DNA of 64,000 bases from Sphingomonas sp. SUN019. GTDB taxonomy: Bacteria > Pseudomonadota > Alphaproteobacteria > Sphingomonadales > Sphingomonadaceae. The notes below the pieces were generated by a model. It made no database searches, was not told the origin of the DNA, and saw only the letters and a program-made list of their open reading frames with translations. The translations under genes and the position numbers were made by a program. Where the stretch lies: NCBI RefSeq assembly GCF_024758705.1, contig NZ_CP096971.1, positions 1,426,001 through 1,490,000 of the forward strand, in the 5' to 3' direction. Positions 24,907 to 32,744 of this stretch are shown one piece after another; the stretch's first letter is position 1, and each line of letters opens with the position of its first letter.

Positions 24907-25027
24907 AATCCTCCCCTGCAAGGGGAGGTGGCGGGCCGAAGGCCTGACGGAGGGGTGTAGCGCTATCGAGAGGGTGACACCCCTCCGTCAGCGCTTCGCG
25001 CTGCCACCTCCCCGTACCGGGGAGGAT
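24907..25027. repeat. Palindromic intergenic element, type 1, copy B
   Basis: Same design as 14995-15103: outer hairpin CCTCCCCTGCAAGGGGAGG, core GCTATCGAGAGGG at 24962-24974, inner arms GGAGGGGTG and CACCCCTCC, right outer hairpin CCTCCCCGTACCGGGGAGG. It fills the gap between the convergent chorismate mutase and enoyl-CoA hydratase genes, and its last bases adjoin the hydratase stop codon. Confidence 0.85.
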
Positions 25028-25816
25028 TTAGCGTCCCACGAACCGCGCTTCCCGCTTCTCCAGAAAGCTCATCATCCCCTCGCGGAAATCCTGCGTCTGG
25101 AACAACGGGAGCAGTTGCAGATACACATGCTGGACGTGCGTCTCGAACGTCTCGTCCATCCCCATTCGCATCATCCGCTTCGCCGCCTGCACCGCCAGCG
25201 GCGCATTCGCGGCGATCTCCAACGCCATCGTGCGCGCCGTCTCGGCCACCTGATCAGCAGGCACGACGACGTTGACCAAGCCCTCCGCCACGCAATCAGC
25301 CGCAAGCAACGTGCGGCCGGTGAAGATGATCTCCGCCGCCTTCGCCCACCCCAGCATCCGCGGCAGAAACCACGTGCCGCCCGATTCGGGCACGATCCCG
25401 CGCTTCACGAACGCCGCGGCCAGCTTCGCCCCATCGGCCATCACGCGAATGTCGCAGCCGAGTGCGAGGTCCATCCCGTAGCCCGCGGCCGACCCGTTCA
25501 GCGCACAGATCACCGGCTTGTCGAGCGCGGCCAGCACCGTCGGCGGGGCTTTGCGCAGGTCGATCGTGGCGGGTGACGCCGCGCTGGACGATCCGATCCC
25601 CTCACCCTTCGTCGCCTGATTCAGGTCCAGCCCGGCGCAGAACGCACGGCCCGTCCCGGTCAGCACGATCACCCGCACCGCCGGGTCGTCGCCCGCACGC
25701 AGCAGCTTTTCCGACAATTCGTCGAGCATCGGCCCCGAAATCGTATTCATCCGCTCCGGCCGGTCGAGCGTCAGCGTCGCGACCTGTTCGGATACCTCGT
25801 ACCGGATGTCAGCCAT
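25028..25816 (-). CDS. Enoyl-CoA hydratase/isomerase family protein
   Basis: 262 aa crotonase-fold enzyme acting on acyl-CoA thioesters. Family marks are the oxyanion-hole segments AFCAGLDLNQA and NGSAAGYGMDLALGCDIRV, and the late helix AKAAEIIFTGRTLLA. The Glu of VPESGGTWFLPRMLG is a candidate catalytic residue. The closest look is PaaG-like isomerases/hydratases, but the substrate is unknown. Start at ATG 25816 (MADIRYEVSEQ), which overlaps the upstream nitronate monooxygenase stop by 8 bp, so the two are co-translated. Confidence 0.88.
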   Translation of the reverse strand: MADIRYEVSEQVATLTLDRPERMNTISGPMLDELSEKLLRAGDDPAVRVIVLTGTGRAFCAGLDLNQATKGEGIGSSSAASPATIDLRKAPPTVLAALDKPVICALNGSAAGYGMDLALGCDIRVMADGAKLAAAFVKRGIVPESGGTWFLPRMLGWAKAAEIIFTGRTLLAADCVAEGLVNVVVPADQVAETARTMALEIAANAPLAVQAAKRMMRMGMDETFETHVQHVYLQLLPLFQTQDFREGMMSFLEKREARFVGR

Positions 25817-26750
25817 GCAATCCTCCCGCCATGCGCGCGACGACCGCTTCATATTCGGCCATCGTCTCGTCGAATATCTGCGCGACCGGCTTCACCGCGT
25901 CGATCCGCCCCGCGACTTGTCCGGTCAACGCGATTCCGGCCTCCAGATCACCGCCGAAATACACCGCCTGCGTATCGGCGAACTCGCCGAAGATGCTGGG
26001 CGATCCTTCTTTCTCGATCCGGGTCGTGCGTTCGGTCCGCAGCGCGCGGAGCGCCGGACCGGGGCCGCTGCGGTTGAGGAACACGGTGTCGGTCGCATCG
26101 GCATCGATGATCGCCTGCTTCCAGTTATCGTGCACCGGACATTCGGCCGAGGACAGGATGCGCGTGCCCATCAGCACGCCCTCCGCGCCCAGCGCGAACG
26201 CCGCCGCCATCGACGCGCCGTCCATGATCCCGCCCGCCGCGACAACCGGCACGTCGACCGCGGCGACGACCTGCGGCACCAGCACCATCGTCGACACGTC
26301 CTTCGGGTTCTTGAACCCCCCGCCCTCGCCGCCCTCGACGATCAGGCCGTCCACCCCCGCCTCGACCGCGCGCAAGGCTCCTGCGAGGTTGGGGACGACG
26401 TGGAAAACAGTCAGCCCCGCATCCTTCAGCATGCGGGTATATTTCATCGGATCGCCGGCCGAGGTGGTGACGAACTTCACGCCCTGATCGATCACGAACT
26501 GGACGATCGCAGGGTCGCGCACGAAGGCCTGGGCGACGTTCACGCCGAACGGTTTGTCAGTGAGGGTCCGCATCTTGACGATCTCTTCGCGCACCGCGTC
26601 GAGTTCGCCCGAGGACGTTTCGATGATCCCCATCCCGCCCGCGTTCGACACCGCGGACGACAATCGCGACCGCGCGATCCAGCCCATCGCGGCCTGGATG
26701 ATCGGCTTTTCGATCCCCAGCATATCGGTGATGCGCGTGCGTAGCGCCAT
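25809..26750 (-). CDS. Nitronate monooxygenase / 2-nitropropane dioxygenase family
   Basis: 313 aa FMN TIM-barrel flavoprotein. It opens MLGIEKPIIQAAMGWIARS with the usual PI(I)QA(P/A)M motif, and has phosphate-binding loops VEGGEGGG and VPVVAAGGIMDGASMAAAFA with GAEGVLMGTRIL. Such enzymes oxidise alkyl nitronates, but several relatives are enoyl reductases, and the pairing with an enoyl-CoA hydratase leaves an acyl-CoA or aromatic degradation role open. First gene of the two-gene unit. Confidence 0.87.
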   Translation of the reverse strand: MALRTRITDMLGIEKPIIQAAMGWIARSRLSSAVSNAGGMGIIETSSGELDAVREEIVKMRTLTDKPFGVNVAQAFVRDPAIVQFVIDQGVKFVTTSAGDPMKYTRMLKDAGLTVFHVVPNLAGALRAVEAGVDGLIVEGGEGGGFKNPKDVSTMVLVPQVVAAVDVPVVAAGGIMDGASMAAAFALGAEGVLMGTRILSSAECPVHDNWKQAIIDADATDTVFLNRSGPGPALRALRTERTTRIEKEGSPSIFGEFADTQAVYFGGDLEAGIALTGQVAGRIDAVKPVAQIFDETMAEYEAVVARMAGGLHG

Positions 26751-26833
26751 CCAGCCTCTCCCCGTTTGGTTGACGCGGGAGTGGCATGGCGGGGGGATGA
26801 AGGGAAGCCGATTCAGTCGATCGACTTACCCGA

Positions 26834-26956
26834 TTCTCCCCGGCACGGGGAGGGGGACCAGCGAAGCTGGTGGAGGGGGCGGGCCGCAAGGGTTCCGCTC
26901 GCGGAAAGCCCCCTCCGTCGCGCCTTCGGCGCGCCACCTCCCCGTACCGGGGAGGA
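26834..26956. repeat. Palindromic intergenic element, type 1 variant, copy C
   Basis: Outer arms TTCTCCCCGGCACGGGGAGG and CCTCCCCGTACCGGGGAGG as in type 1, with inner arms GGAGGGGGC / GCCCCCTCC, but the core GCTATCGAGAGGG is replaced by a different sequence (GGGCCGCAAGGGTTCCGC). It lies between the nitronate monooxygenase start and the bamF stop, so it could end the ileS-lspA-bamF transcript. Confidence 0.8.
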
Positions 26957-26961
26957 TCGGC

Positions 26962-27453
26962 TTACTTCGGCGTAGCGGGCGGGGTCGGGCTCGGGCTCGG
27001 CGCAGGCTGTTGTGTCGCAGCGGCAGGCGCAGGCGCATTCGCACCCGTATTCGCTGCCGCCCGAGCGTCCTGGCCGTCGCCTTCCGGCGCAGCGACGATG
27101 TCGCGGGTCGTCTGGCCCTTGTCGACGACGTTGGTGTCGGGATCGCCCGCCTGGCTGCGGATGCCGGCGTCGGCCGAATCGCCGCCCGCCGCCTGGACCG
27201 TCGCCGCCTCTGCAGCATTACGCGGCGCGCCGCCGAACAGCGCCTCCAGCGTCTGGCCCTGCGTGTTGGTCTGCTGCGTCCGCGCCGCGCCGGGCGTCGG
27301 CGGGACCAGCGCGAAATCGGGCGGGATGATCAGCGAGGGCTGCCGCGCGACCGCGAATTCGTCGGGACGCGCACGGTCGAAACCGCTCTTGCCACAACCG
27401 GCCAGCGTCACGAGCGCGGCGATTCCGGCCCCGGCAATCACGAACTTACGCAT
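26962..27453 (-). CDS. bamF: DUF3035 lipoprotein, BamF-like outer membrane assembly subunit
   Basis: 163 aa lipoprotein. Signal peptide MRKFVIAGAGIAALVTLAGC with lipidated Cys20. Then the DUF3035 core ARPDEFAVARQPSLIIPPDF, ALVPPTPGAA and LEALFGG, followed by a disordered Ala/Pro/Gln tail. In Caulobacter a protein with this domain was named BamF, an accessory of the BAM complex. The ATG at 27453 overlaps the lspA stop by 8 bp. It is the last gene of ileS-lspA-bamF, an arrangement that places a lipoprotein directly behind its own signal peptidase. Confidence 0.83.
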   Translation of the reverse strand: MRKFVIAGAGIAALVTLAGCGKSGFDRARPDEFAVARQPSLIIPPDFALVPPTPGAARTQQTNTQGQTLEALFGGAPRNAAEAATVQAAGGDSADAGIRSQAGDPDTNVVDKGQTTRDIVAAPEGDGQDARAAANTGANAPAPAAATQQPAPSPSPTPPATPK

Positions 27454-27973
27454 TGAATTTCTCCACAGGCTCATTTGCCGACGCCTTGCCCGGCTTCTCG
27501 CGGATCAGCAATGCGCGGACCAGCAGGATGAGCACGCCTATCGTAATCGCCGCGTCGGCGACATTGAAGACCAAAAACGGCCGCCATTCCCCGATGTGCA
27601 GATCGGCGAAGTCGACGACATAGCCGAACCGCACCCGGTCGACGATATTCCCCAGCGCCCCGCCCAGCACGCAGCCGAGCGCGACCTGATCCGCGCGGTT
27701 CGATTCGCGCCACATCCACACGCACACGCCGATCGCGATCGCCCCGGTCATTGCGACCAAGGCCCAGCGCGCGATGTCGCTCTCGGCGCGCAGCAGGCCC
27801 AGCGAGACGCCGATGTTCTGCACGAAGCGCAGGTCGAAGAACGACGTGATCTCGCGGTACGCGCCGAGATAGTCGATCCCGAGCGGCCCGGTGACGATCC
27901 ATTTCGTCAGCTGATCGGCGATGAACAAACCGACCGCGACGGTGAGGCCGACCGTTGGAATAGCGCGCTTCAT
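27446..27973 (-). CDS. lspA: Lipoprotein signal peptidase (signal peptidase II)
   Basis: 175 aa, four-helix inner-membrane aspartyl protease that cleaves prolipoproteins. The catalytic Asp pair sits in LGGALGNIVDRVRFGYVVDF and the downstream FLVFNVADAAITIGV. The N-terminal IADQLTKWIVT matches the conserved D-x-x-x-K motif. Start ATG 27973 overlaps the ileS stop by 4 bp (ATGA type). Length and order (ileS then lspA) are the common bacterial arrangement. Confidence 0.96.
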   Translation of the reverse strand: MKRAIPTVGLTVAVGLFIADQLTKWIVTGPLGIDYLGAYREITSFFDLRFVQNIGVSLGLLRAESDIARWALVAMTGAIAIGVCVWMWRESNRADQVALGCVLGGALGNIVDRVRFGYVVDFADLHIGEWRPFLVFNVADAAITIGVLILLVRALLIREKPGKASANEPVEKFNA

Positions 27974-30969
27974 GGGACCACGCTCTCACAGCGCGCGCAG
28001 AGGGCGCCGTCTTCGGTCACTTCGGGCAGGTGCCGCCAGCAGCGGCCACATTTCGAAAATCGAGTCGTCGTCACGCTTATCGATGCTTTAGTGCGCGGAT
28101 CAGCGTGGAAATCGCCGGAGCTCACGTTCGCATCCATCCGAATGCTGGACAGGATCGCGATTTCTGCGAAGTCTACCGATTGAAGTAATTCCACCTGATC
28201 ATGTCCATCTACGTCCATGAAAACGTCGGCTTCAAGACTTGAGCGAACAAGTTTGTCACGCCGCAATGGCTCGATGGCTTCAGTTACCGCGGATCGATAC
28301 TCTCGAACGCGATCCCATTTTGTCGCCAGCGCCTGATCCGCGCTCCCGACCTGATCCGGCCACGTCAGGAAATGCACCGACTGGTCGTCGCTCGGATACC
28401 GCGCCTGCCAGACCTCTTCCGCAGTAAAGCACAACACCGGCGCGGCGTAGCGGACCAACGCGTGGAACAGCGTGTCGAGGACGGTCCGGTACGCGCGGCG
28501 CTTCGCGTCTGTTGGCGCGTCGCAATAAAGCGAATCCTTGCGGATATCGAAGAAGAACGCCGACAGATCCTCGTTCGCGAAATCGGTAAGCAGCCGGTTG
28601 TAGCGGTTGAACTCATACTTCTCCGCCGCGTCGCGCAGGTCGCGGTCGAGCGCGTGGAGCAGGTGCAGGACGTACCGCTCCAGCTCGGGCATCTCCGCGA
28701 TGGCCACGCGCTCGGCCTCCGAAAACCCGTCGAGCGCGCCGAGCAGATAGCGGAACGTGTTGCGCAATTTGCGATACGCGTCGGACGCGGTGCTCAGCAC
28801 CTCCTTGCCGATCCGCACATCCTCGAAATAATCGGTCGAGGCGACCCACATGCGCAGGATGTCCGCGCCGCTCTCGCCGATGATCTTCAGCGGATCGACG
28901 ACGTTGCCGAGCGACTTGGACATCTTCCGCCCCTTGTCGTCCAGCGCGAAGCCGTGCGTCAGCACCGCATCATACGGAGCGCGCCCGCGGGTGCCGGCGG
29001 ATTCGAGCAACGACGACTGGAACCAGCCGCGATGCTGGTCGGACCCTTCGACATAGAGGTCCGCACGGACGCCCTCGCCGTAACGCTGTTCGATCACGAA
29101 GGCGTGGGTGGAGCCGCTGTCGAACCACACGTCGAGAATGTCGTTCTGCGGTTCGTAGTCGGCGAGGTCGTATTTGTCGCCCAGTAGCGCCTGATGGTCC
29201 GCGGTGAACCACGCATCCGCCCCGCCCGCCTGGAAGGCCGCGACGATCCGGTCGTTGACCGCGCTGTCGTTGAGATACTGGCCGGTCGCGCGGTGGACGT
29301 AGAGCGCAATCGGCACCCCCCATGCGCGCTGGCGGCTAATGACCCAGTCCGGGCGGCCCTCCACCATCGATCGGATGCGGTTTTCCGCGCGCGCGGGCAC
29401 CCAAGTCGTCCGCTCGATCGCGTCGAGCGCGATTTCGCGGAGGGTGGCGGCGTTGCCCTGGGCGTGGCCTAGCGTAAGCCCCTCCCCTTCAGGGGAGGGG
29501 TTGGGGTGGGGTCTCTCCACGGGCGCGTCGGTCTCGGTGAGACTGAGACACCCCACCCCCGGCCCCTCCCCTGAAGGGGAGGGGGGAGCAGGAGCGTCCA
29601 TCGGAATGAACCACTGCGGCGTAGCGCGAAAGATCACCTTCGCCTTCGACCGCCACGAATGCGGATAGCTGTGTTTGAAATCGTCACTCGCCGCGAGCAA
29701 CGCCCCCGCCGCGCGCAAATTTGAACAGATCGGCCCGTCGCTGGCGACGAACTTCTTGTTGATGACCGACCCCTGCCCGCCGAGCCACGCCCAGTCGCCG
29801 CGAAACATCCCCGCCCCATCGACCGCGAACACCGGATCGATCCCGTACGCCTTGCACAACAGGAAATCATCCTCGCCGTGGTCGGGCGCCATGTGAACGA
29901 GGCCCGTGCCCGCATCGGTTGTGACGAAATCGCCGGGCAGGAACGGGCGGGGTTTCGCGAAGAACCCGCCGAAGTGATGCATCGGGTGACGCGCGGTTGC
30001 TCCGGCGAGGTCGGAACCCTTGCCACGCCACGATTCCGTGCTGCTGGTAAAGCCCAGGCGGTTAGCCACGGAAGGCAAAAGCGCCTCCGCGATCAATAGC
30101 CGTTTGTTGATGACGTTGGCACCGTTCTCGAACGAAGCGTCTGTCAGTTCGAGACCCCAACTCGCCTCGACAACGACGTACTCAACCTCCGGCCCATAGC
30201 TCAGCGCCTGGTTCACCGGGATCGTCCACGGCGTGGTCGTCCAGATCACCGCGTGCGCGCCGACCAGTTCGGGCGCATTCGGCGCATCCACAATCTCGAA
30301 CGCGACGTCAATCTGGGTCGACACCACGTCCTCATATTCGACCTCGGCCTCGGCCAGCGCGGTTTTTTCCACGGGCGACCACATCACCGGCTTCGCGCCG
30401 CGATACAGCTGCCCGCTCTCCGCAAACTTCAGCAATTCGCCGACGATCGTCGCCTCGGCGTCGTATTTCATCGTCAGATACGGGTCGGCCCAGTCGCCCA
30501 TCACGCCCAGCCGCTCGAACTCGGCGCGCTGCACCGCGACCCATTTTTCGGCATAAGCGCGGCATTCGGCGCGGAATTGCGCGACGGGGACGTCGTCCTT
30601 GTTCAGCTTCTTCGCGCGATACGCTTCCTCGACCTTCCATTCGATCGGCAGGCCGTGGCAGTCCCAGCCGGGGACGTAGGGCGCGTCATATCCCATCAGC
30701 GTGCGCGACCGGACGATGATGTCCTTCAGCACCTTGTTCATCGCATGGCCCATGTGGATGTCGCCATTGGCGTAGGGCGGGCCGTCGTGGAGGATGTAGC
30801 GCCGCTTGCCCGCGCGCTGTTCGCGCAGGCGATCGTACACGCCGATGTTCGCCCAGCGATCGAGGATCGCGGGTTCCTTGGCGGCAAGGCCGGCCTTCAT
30901 CGGGAAGTCGGTCTTCGGCAGGAAGACGGTGTCGCGGTAATCGCGCTTCTGTTCGGTGCTGTCGGTCAT
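27970..30969 (-). CDS. ileS: Isoleucine--tRNA ligase with in-frame repeat insertion
   Basis: 999 aa class Ia synthetase charging tRNA-Ile. HIGH-type motif HMGH at about residues 72-75, KMSKS at about 682-686, editing-domain stretch ALIWTTTPWTIP-like (AVIWTTTPWTIPVNQALSYG), and a C-terminal zinc finger (CGRCWRHLPEV, then CARC). Start at ATG 30969 (MTDSTEQKRDYRDT). Between RATPQWFIPMD and LREIALDAIERT, residues about 459-497 are a Pro/Gly/Ser/Glu-rich insert (PSPSGEGPGVG, HPNPSPEGEG) that normal IleRS lacks. It is a translated palindromic element. The rest of the enzyme is intact, so it is probably functional. Confidence 0.96.
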   Translation of the reverse strand: MTDSTEQKRDYRDTVFLPKTDFPMKAGLAAKEPAILDRWANIGVYDRLREQRAGKRRYILHDGPPYANGDIHMGHAMNKVLKDIIVRSRTLMGYDAPYVPGWDCHGLPIEWKVEEAYRAKKLNKDDVPVAQFRAECRAYAEKWVAVQRAEFERLGVMGDWADPYLTMKYDAEATIVGELLKFAESGQLYRGAKPVMWSPVEKTALAEAEVEYEDVVSTQIDVAFEIVDAPNAPELVGAHAVIWTTTPWTIPVNQALSYGPEVEYVVVEASWGLELTDASFENGANVINKRLLIAEALLPSVANRLGFTSSTESWRGKGSDLAGATARHPMHHFGGFFAKPRPFLPGDFVTTDAGTGLVHMAPDHGEDDFLLCKAYGIDPVFAVDGAGMFRGDWAWLGGQGSVINKKFVASDGPICSNLRAAGALLAASDDFKHSYPHSWRSKAKVIFRATPQWFIPMDAPAPPSPSGEGPGVGCLSLTETDAPVERPHPNPSPEGEGLTLGHAQGNAATLREIALDAIERTTWVPARAENRIRSMVEGRPDWVISRQRAWGVPIALYVHRATGQYLNDSAVNDRIVAAFQAGGADAWFTADHQALLGDKYDLADYEPQNDILDVWFDSGSTHAFVIEQRYGEGVRADLYVEGSDQHRGWFQSSLLESAGTRGRAPYDAVLTHGFALDDKGRKMSKSLGNVVDPLKIIGESGADILRMWVASTDYFEDVRIGKEVLSTASDAYRKLRNTFRYLLGALDGFSEAERVAIAEMPELERYVLHLLHALDRDLRDAAEKYEFNRYNRLLTDFANEDLSAFFFDIRKDSLYCDAPTDAKRRAYRTVLDTLFHALVRYAAPVLCFTAEEVWQARYPSDDQSVHFLTWPDQVGSADQALATKWDRVREYRSAVTEAIEPLRRDKLVRSSLEADVFMDVDGHDQVELLQSVDFAEIAILSSIRMDANVSSGDFHADPRTKASISVTTTRFSKCGRCWRHLPEVTEDGALCARCESVVP
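29479..29587. repeat. Palindromic element inserted inside ileS, in frame
   Basis: Outer arms CCCCTCCCCTTCAGGGGAGG (29479 on) and CCCCTCCCCTGAAGGGGAGG (right end), each self-complementary, with inner arms GGGGTGGGGTCTCTC and GAGACACCCCACCCCC that pair with a few bulges. The reading frame of ileS is preserved through it. Architecture (nested hairpins at both ends) resembles the type 1 elements but the sequence is distinct. Confidence 0.88.
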
Positions 30970-31024
30970 GGGTGCGCGGGCATTAGCGCGGGAATGCGCG
31001 GGCGTCACTATGGCGCGCCCGAAG

Positions 31025-31783
31025 TCAGATCCCCTCCGCTACCACCTGATACCCCTTGTCCCCCAGCGCCGCGGTTAGCGCCGCGACGCACGCATCCGCC
31101 AATCCCGCATCGGGCGAGCGCACGACGAAATTCGCCCCCGTCCGCCCCTCGCGGAAGAACGGATAGCTGCCGATCGCCACCCCGGCATGCGCCTTCTCCA
31201 CCGCGCCCAACAGATCCGCGACCTCGCTCTCTGCGACCCAACAGCCGATCGTCCGCGACACCACCGGGCGGCCGCCCTCTAGCGTGCCGGTCAGCGCGTC
31301 GAGCATCCCGGCGGTGATGTGAGGCACGCCCGCCATGACGAAGATGTTGCCGATGCGGATGCCCGGCGCGCCCGACATGCGGTTCTCGATCAGGTCCGCG
31401 CCCTCCGGCACGCGCGCCATCCGCAGCCGCGCCTCGGTCGCGCCGCCGCGGGTCGCGTAATATCGCTCCAGCACCGCGACCGCTTTCGGGTGATGTTCAA
31501 CGCCGACGCCCAGCGCGGCGGCGATCGCATCGACCGTGATGTCGTCGTGCGTCGGGCCGATTCCGCCGGTGGTGAAGAGGTAGTCGTTCCGCGCGCGCAG
31601 GGCATTCACCGCCTCGACGATCGCGTCCTGCATGTCGGGCACCACACGCACCTCGGCCAGCCGGATGCCCTGCACGTTCAGCCACAAGGCGATCTGCGAC
31701 ACGTTCTTGTCCTGCGTGCGGCCCGACAGGATTTCATCGCCGATCACGATCAGCGCGGCGGTCCAGATGCGTTCGTGCTGCAT
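31025..31783 (-). CDS. CinA-like molybdopterin-binding domain protein
   Basis: 252 aa, the N-terminal half of CinA (COG1058). This domain in full-length CinA hydrolyses ADP-ribose; the C-terminal NMN-amidase half is missing here, as in many alphaproteobacteria. Visible features: AALIVIGDEILSGRTQDKN at the N-terminus, FTTGGIGPTHDDITVDAIA (the nucleotide-binding loop) and FVMAGVPHITAGMLD. I use ATG 31783 (MQHERIWTAALIVIG). The frame stays open far upstream only as an antisense shadow of map. Divergent from map by 51 bp. Confidence 0.88.
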   Translation of the reverse strand: MQHERIWTAALIVIGDEILSGRTQDKNVSQIALWLNVQGIRLAEVRVVPDMQDAIVEAVNALRARNDYLFTTGGIGPTHDDITVDAIAAALGVGVEHHPKAVAVLERYYATRGGATEARLRMARVPEGADLIENRMSGAPGIRIGNIFVMAGVPHITAGMLDALTGTLEGGRPVVSRTIGCWVAESEVADLLGAVEKAHAGVAIGSYPFFREGRTGANFVVRSPDAGLADACVAALTAALGDKGYQVVAEGI

Positions 31784-31834
31784 AGGTTCCGCATAGCCTC
31801 GCAAAATCCGCCCCGCTACGTTATATCCACCTCC

Positions 31835-32659
31835 ATGACCGATTACGTAACCGTCACCAGCGACGCGCCCATGGGGCGGACCGGCGCCATCAAGCTCCAC
31901 GGCCGCGATGCGTTCGACGGCATGATGAAGGCGGGGCAGCTCGCCGCCGCGACGCTCGACATGATCGTCCCGCACATGATCCCCGGCGTGACGACCGCCG
32001 AGATCGACCGGATGATCTTCGATTTCGTAAAAGCGAACGGCGGCATCCCCGCGACGCTCGGCTATCGCGGCTACACGCATTCGACCTGCATCTCGATCAA
32101 CCACGTCGTGTGCCACGGCATCCCGAGCGACAAGCCGCTTCGGTCGGGCGATATCGTCAACGTCGACGTAACGCCGATCCTGGACGGCTGGCACGGCGAT
32201 TCGTCGCGGATGTACCTGATCGGCGACGTGCCGTTGAAGGCGAAGCGGCTGGTCGAAGTAACCTACGAATGCCTGATGCTCGGCATCGAGCAGGCGCGGC
32301 CCGGCAACCACATGGGCGACGTGGCGAACGCGATCCAGCGCCATGCCGAGGCTCACCGGTTCGGCGTGGTGCGCGATTTCTGCGGGCATGGCCTGGGACG
32401 CCTGTTCCATGACGCGCCGGAAGTCGTCCATGTCGGCCGTCCCGGCACCGGACCGGAGTTGAAGCCCGGCATGATTTTCACGATCGAACCGATGATCAAC
32501 ATCGGGCGGCCCGACGTGAAGCTGCTCGACGACGGCTGGACGGCGGTGACGCGCGACCGGTCGCTATCGGCGCAGTTCGAACATTCGATCGGCATCACCG
32601 AAGACGGCTGCGAGATATTCACCGCGTCGCCCGGCGGGTTCGACAAGCCGCCTTATTAA
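31835..32659 (+). CDS. map: Methionine aminopeptidase, type I
   Basis: 274 aa metalloprotease removing the initiator Met from nascent proteins. Metal ligands are visible in order: Asp in DIVNVDVTPILDGWHGDSS (two Asp), His in CGHGLGRLFH, Glu in IFTIEPMINIG, and Glu in AQFEHSIGITEDG. The substrate-cleft His is in NHVVCHGIPS. The length is type Ia without an N-terminal extension. Start at ATG 31835 (MTDYVTVTSDAPMG). Confidence 0.96.
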   Translation: MTDYVTVTSDAPMGRTGAIKLHGRDAFDGMMKAGQLAAATLDMIVPHMIPGVTTAEIDRMIFDFVKANGGIPATLGYRGYTHSTCISINHVVCHGIPSDKPLRSGDIVNVDVTPILDGWHGDSSRMYLIGDVPLKAKRLVEVTYECLMLGIEQARPGNHMGDVANAIQRHAEAHRFGVVRDFCGHGLGRLFHDAPEVVHVGRPGTGPELKPGMIFTIEPMINIGRPDVKLLDDGWTAVTRDRSLSAQFEHSIGITEDGCEIFTASPGGFDKPPY

Positions 32660-32744
32660 TCGGAGCGGCTTACCCCCTTCCCTTCCACCGCGCTCTGCGT
32701 CACGATTGCCCCGCGCATCCGGCAAGCGGGGCGGGGAGAGGGTT

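Noticed and set aside
31784-32431. Longer start for the CinA-like gene
   Set aside because: The extra residues lie antisense to map and are not CinA-like. The MQHERIWTAALIVIGDE start fits the family.
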